Source: Fontibacillus panacisegetis (lineage in GTDB: Bacteria > Bacillota > Bacilli > Paenibacillales > Paenibacillaceae). From it: DNA of 37,839 bases. The notes under the pieces are model-generated. The model had not been told where the DNA came from, searched no databases, and saw only the letters and a list, made by a program, of their open reading frames with translations. Both the position numbers and the translations under genes were made by a program. Where the stretch lies: positions 474,618 to 512,456 of the forward strand of contig NZ_FNBG01000001.1 of NCBI RefSeq assembly GCF_900102215.1, written 5' to 3'. Positions 35,352 to 37,839 of the stretch are shown one piece after another; position 1 is the first letter of the stretch, and every line of letters starts with the position of its first letter.

Positions 35352-35906
35352 TTATTGATTGTATTTGTAAATAGAGAGTGCCGTCTCCCCGTATTCAGCC
35401 TTCCGCACTTCAGTAAATTTGCCGAAAACATCAGGATATACAAAAGTGCTCTCGTATTCAAGCACAACAGTTGCATCATCGTTGAGTAAATCCAACTGAT
35501 CCATGGTCTCCATCAATTTATCCCCGTTTTTCATTCTATATGGGGGATCCAGAAACACAAGATCAAACTTCTTCTCGCGTTTCGATAACGCTTTAATCGC
35601 TCTCTCCGCATCGTTCTTATATACCTCTGCCTTGTCCTCGAAGCTGGTAGTTTTGAGATTGGCTCGGACGACTTCGATACTTTTGTACTCTAAATCTACA
35701 AATACAGCTTGATCCATTCCCCGACTAAGCGCCTCAATACCAAGCCCTCCTGTACCAGCAAACAAATCCAGAACATGGCCCCCATCAAAATAAGGTCCAA
35801 TCATACTGAATAAAGCTTCTTTTACTTTATCCGTCGTCGGTCTGGTTCCCATACCCGGGACTGCCTTCAAATTCCTTCCCCGAGCACTACCTGACACTAC
35901 TCTCAT
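35352..35906 (-). CDS. rsmD: 16S rRNA (guanine-966-N2) methyltransferase
   Basis: 184 aa. MRVVSGSARGRNLKAVPGMG, TRPTTDKVKEALFSMIGPYF, then SAM-binding HVLDLFAGTGGLGIEALSRG (about 44-63) and catalytic DLVFLDPPYRM (about 115-125). Methylates G966 of 16S rRNA. Paired with coaD as in most bacteria. Confidence 0.96.
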   Translation of the reverse strand: MRVVSGSARGRNLKAVPGMGTRPTTDKVKEALFSMIGPYFDGGHVLDLFAGTGGLGIEALSRGMDQAVFVDLEYKSIEVVRANLKTTSFEDKAEVYKNDAERAIKALSKREKKFDLVFLDPPYRMKNGDKLMETMDQLDLLNDDATVVLEYESTFVYPDVFGKFTEVRKAEYGETALSIYKYNQ

Positions 35907-36046
35907 TCTTGTTCACATCCTTACTATTGCTGCAAAATATCGATAAGCAAAAATGGCCTGTCGCTATCGTACCACAATCAAGTAATGATTGAAAAATGGA
36001 TTTCGTACAAGTTTTTTCACCACAAATGTATAAAGTTGAGAGTGGA

Positions 36047-36223
36047 GGACAAAACTTGAACTATCGACATCACCAAATGTCGTAGACAACCGCGGAGAAG
36101 ACTTACGTTTCCCCATAAGCTCTTCGTCCGGTTTCTCCTCTCCCATGATGGGCGTCCCGCGAGGGATGCCCGGACAAAAGCCTTTGTAGCGCGGTTTGTT
36201 ACGAAGGTTTTTGTCCTTTTTTT
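36047..36223 (+). ncRNA. Candidate structured non-coding RNA with four consecutive hairpins
   Basis: No protein is supported here. On the plus strand: hairpin 1, CTATCGACAT-CACCAA-ATGTCGTAG (36061-36085); hairpin 2, CGGAGAAGACTTA with TAAGCTCTTCGTCCG (36093-36130, small bulges); hairpin 3, GGGCGTCCC-GCGA-GGGATGCCC (36150-36171); hairpin 4, GGACAAAAGCCTTTGTA with TACGAAGGTTTTTGTCC (36172-36216), then seven T. GGACAAAAC at 36047-36055 could alternatively pair with GTTTTTGTCC, closing the whole domain. A possible -10 TATAAA lies at about 36030. No plus-strand gene lies between rsmD (minus) and this terminator. The 60-aa minus-strand frame over it has no ribosome binding site. Confidence 0.5.
36172..36223 (+). 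terminator. Plus-strand intrinsic terminator with no upstream gene
   Basis: A 17-bp stem (two G-T type mismatches) followed by TTTTTTT. Only plus-strand polarity fits; the minus strand has no T run after it. Confidence 0.85.
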
Positions 36224-36380
36224 ATGAGTTGGATACCAACTTCTCAGTTAATCCTTGTTCAATCAATACTCCGCTTAGCTATGTATTCCACAAGGTTCAA
36301 CACAGTGTCCCGCCTCGTCTTTGATTCTTCGAAGTTTCGCAAGGAGTATGAGGATGGAATAGCGCTAAAGCGGGATAAAG

Positions 36381-36411
36381 AAAAAGAAAATCCGATGCAC
36401 AGGCACCGGAT
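36381..36411 (-). terminator. Terminator after the coiled-coil gene
   Basis: ATCCGGTGC-CTGT-GCATCGGAT on the minus strand (36390-36411), then TTTCTTTTTCTTT. It lies 4 nt after the stop. Confidence 0.85.
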
Positions 36412-36415
36412 CGAT

Positions 36416-36691
36416 TTACTTGATTCTTTTCAGCTCAGCCTCTTGCTGGATGGATCGTGTAGAGAGCAGTTCGATGATTCTGTGCTGATTTTCCAGGACA
36501 GATTCCATTTTCATCACACGTTCATTCGTATCCAGAACAGCTCGTTTAATTAAATGTTGATCTTCCTTAATCTCTTGTATATCATGCTTCATTTCCTGCT
36601 GCACTGTTCTTAGCTCTTGTAACTGCTCATTGACCGGCTTGAGCTCTTCACGAATCACTGATTGCAGCAGTTCCCTTAACTCATTATTCAT
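36416..36691 (-). CDS. Small coiled-coil protein, function unknown
   Basis: 91 aa, almost entirely a predicted alpha-helical coiled coil: LRELLQSVIREELKPVNEQL, then heptad-like LQELRTVQQEMKHDIQEIKE and ERVMKMESVLENQHRIIELL. Highly charged, no membrane segment. AAGGAGCGGTACT precedes ATG, and a dedicated terminator follows, so it is a real single-gene unit. Short proteins of this style are frequent in Bacillales; function unknown. It borders the accessory remnants at the window's end. Confidence 0.7.
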   Translation of the reverse strand: MNNELRELLQSVIREELKPVNEQLQELRTVQQEMKHDIQEIKEDQHLIKRAVLDTNERVMKMESVLENQHRIIELLSTRSIQQEAELKRIK

Positions 36692-36780
36692 AGTACCGCT
36701 CCTTCAAGCTTCATGAAAATATTGTATCAGAAGCTATCCTCAAATTCTACTTGGTTTCAATGGCAAAGGAGGTATATATC

Positions 36781-37005
36781 ATGGCCAGCATGCAAAAACG
36801 TGAAGAAAACTCTTGGTTCTTTCTAATTAATGTCGGGCATCGCCCCGATGGTACGAGAGATCGGCGAACCAAAACGATTAAAGTTGAGGATCCTACCATC
36901 CTCAAATCTCCCCGGAAACTGATCGTTGGCGAGCATTCCATCAAAAGAATCCCAAGCTTAAATACATCCGGTCATAGGCGGTTCAGTTGCTGCTCCATTA
37001 TTTAA
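36781..37005 (+). pseudogene. N-terminal remnant of a tyrosine recombinase (phage/ICE integrase)
   Basis: AAAGGAGGTATATATC precedes ATG 36781. The first ~48 residues, MASMQKREENSWFFLINVGH and RPDGTRDRRTKTIKVEDPTI, match the Arm DNA-binding domain at the start of Tn916/phage-type integrases. After LKSPRKL the similarity fades (IVGEHSIKRIPSLN) and the frame ends at 37005; core-binding and catalytic domains (R-H-R-Y) are absent. It is a truncated relic, indicating that an integrative element once sat here. Ends convergent with and slightly overlapping the MFS remnant. Confidence 0.7.
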
Positions 37006-37390
37006 TTTCAACTCTCTTAATAAAAAAGGCTACCACTAATCCGATAGCAGAAGCTATACAAGCAAACAAAAAGGCATTTTGGACACCGACCGTTAATGCT
37101 TCAGATAGAACTTGTGGGTTTGTTGCACCGGCATTAGTCATGTACCTTTCTTGTCCAGCGGCCATGATACTTACAGTCACTGCCGTTCCAATGGCACCAG
37201 CAATTTGTTGTAATGTATTCATCACAGCTGCTCCATCAGGATAAAAATGTCTTGGCAGTTGGTTTAATCCATTGGTCTGTGCAGGCATCATGATCATCGC
37301 TACCCCAATAAAGAGACAGGTATGCATAATAATAATTGTCAATTGCGAGGTTTCCGTGGATACGTTTGAGAAAAGATACGCAAGTACTCA
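36998..37390 (-). pseudogene. C-terminal remnant of a DHA2-type multidrug MFS transporter, cut by an IS
   Basis: Reading minus, the frame is open from about 37387 (VLAYLFSNVSTETSQLT) through MHTCLFIGVAMIMMPAQTNG and FYPDGAAVMNTLQQIAGAIG to AFLFACIASAIGLVVAFFIK. These are the last transmembrane helices of EmrB/QacA-type proton antiporters (PAQTNGLNQLPR and GAAVMNTLQQIAGAIG are characteristic). The frame hits TGA at 37388-37390, exactly where IS-like sequence begins, so about the first three quarters of the gene is absent here. The transporter is non-functional unless the rest lies beyond the IS. Confidence 0.8.
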
Positions 37391-37417
37391 GACTGTTGAA
37401 AAAGTCATTATTTCACC

Positions 37418-37476
37418 AAATCACCGCGTTAATATGGTATAATATCTATATAATATATGCCAGAGAGCGGTGATTT
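37418..37476 (+). promoter_or_regulatory. IS promoter enclosed by an inverted repeat that covers the transposase RBS
   Basis: AAATCACCGC (37418-37427) is repeated inverted as GCGGTGATTT (37467-37476), directly before the transposase ATG and including its GGTGAT ribosome binding site. Between the arms lies an extended -10 (TGGTATAAT, TATAAT at 37438-37443). RNA started inside lacks the left arm; RNA reading in from outside contains both arms. Confidence 0.65.
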
Positions 37477-37477
37477 T

Positions 37478-37839
37478 ATGTTGTTTACAAATGATACAAA
37501 CCCTCAATTAGAGTATGAACTGGTCTGCTTGGAGCAATTAGTTCCTCAAGATCATCTTTTGCGCAACATCGACAAATATATCGATTTTAATTTCATTATT
37601 GATCTGGTTAAACCTTATTACTGTGAGAACAATGGGCGTCCCTCCCTAGATCCCATCGTATTCTTTAAAATGCTACTGCTTGGCTATCTGTACGACATTC
37701 CCTCAGAGCGTAAGCTTGAACGTGCCGTGAACGATACGTTGTCCTTTCGCTGGTTTTTAGGATTAGGGTTAACCCAAAAAGCACCGGATCATTCTACTTT
37801 GAGTGAAAATCGAAAGAATAGATTCAAAGATTCAACAGT
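37478..37839 (+). CDS. IS1182-family transposase, N-terminal part
   Basis: Starts at ATG 37478 (GGTGATTTT upstream) and stays open to the window edge, 120 codons. Reads MLFTNDTNPQLEYELVCLEQ, LVPQDHLLRNIDKYIDF, NGRPSLDPIVFFKMLLLGYL, ERKLERAVNDTLSFRWFLGL and APDHSTLSENRKNRFKDST. This is the N-terminal DUF772-type domain of IS5/IS1182-type DDE transposases. The catalytic DDE core lies beyond the window. No stop or frameshift in the visible part, so the element may be intact. Confidence 0.9.
   Translation, partial: MLFTNDTNPQLEYELVCLEQLVPQDHLLRNIDKYIDFNFIIDLVKPYYCENNGRPSLDPIVFFKMLLLGYLYDIPSERKLERAVNDTLSFRWFLGLGLTQKAPDHSTLSENRKNRFKDST

Larger units (their letters stand above)
37391..37839 (+). 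mobile_element. IS1182-family insertion sequence, left end (runs off window)
   Basis: Begins about 37391 with GACTGTTGAAAAAGTC, an IS-end-like motif, at the point where the MFS gene is broken, and continues with the transposase. The right end is outside the window, so the terminal inverted repeat and target duplication cannot be checked. Confidence 0.7.

Noticed and set aside
35964..36146. 60-aa minus-strand frame
   Set aside because: No ribosome binding site before its ATG, and the DNA is explained by consecutive hairpins and a plus-strand terminator.
36224..36553. 109-aa plus-strand frame opposite the coiled-coil gene
   Set aside because: No ribosome binding site and antisense to a gene with good start, stop and terminator signals.

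Overview
The window looks like a chromosomal stretch from a Paenibacillus-type, spore-forming, low-GC Gram-positive (Bacillota). The main evidence is gene order: rsmD-coaD-ylbJ-ylbL-tmcAL(ylbM)-ylbN-rpmF, then fapR-plsX-fabH-fabD-fabG-acpP-fabF-rnc, then smc-ftsY, then ylxM-ffh-rpsP-khpA-rimM-trmD, rplS-lepB-rbgA-rnhB, and finally the ylqG/ylqH/yraN cluster. Strong AGGAGG ribosome binding sites, frequent TTG starts and sporulation genes (tgl, ylbJ) agree. No tRNA, rRNA or CRISPR array was seen. Species assignment is inference.

Reading from high to low coordinates (most genes are on the minus strand): the right end (36.4-37.8 kb) is a decaying accessory patch with a coiled-coil hypothetical gene, the N-terminal remnant of a tyrosine recombinase, the C-terminal remnant of a drug-efflux MFS transporter, and an IS1182-like element that cuts the MFS gene and runs off the window. 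Beside it (36.05-36.22 kb) is a chain of four hairpins ending in a strong plus-strand terminator with no gene upstream, a candidate structured RNA. Then come rsmD/coaD, the sporulation membrane protein gene ylbJ, the protease gene ylbL and tmcAL, followed by ylbN-rpmF with a structured rpmF leader. A FapR box precedes fapR, which heads the fatty-acid/phospholipid operon; this runs into rnc.

The rest of the window is the SRP/ribosome/tRNA-modification core: smc, ftsY, ffh, rpsP, khpA, rimM, trmD, rplS, rbgA, rnhB and lepB. Extra genes interrupt it: a serine beta-lactamase-like exported protein between rnc and smc; hemolysin III, a TetR regulator and oleate hydratase between ftsY and ylxM; a 115-aa unknown between khpA and rimM; and a polysaccharide deacetylase plus spore-coat transglutaminase (plus strand) between trmD and rplS.

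The left end holds yraN, an FlhB-C-domain protein and a 658-aa FliK-like protein, convergent with a comM (yifB) pseudogene that has lost an internal segment. Two intergenic regions (3.0-3.7 kb and 13.0-13.3 kb) contain degenerate tandem repeats built on short palindromes. The most unusual observations are the apparent ATT start codon of tgl, the orphan-terminator RNA candidate at 36.1 kb, the rpmF leader with an attenuator-like hairpin, the promoter-spanning inverted repeat of the IS element, and the comM deletion scar.
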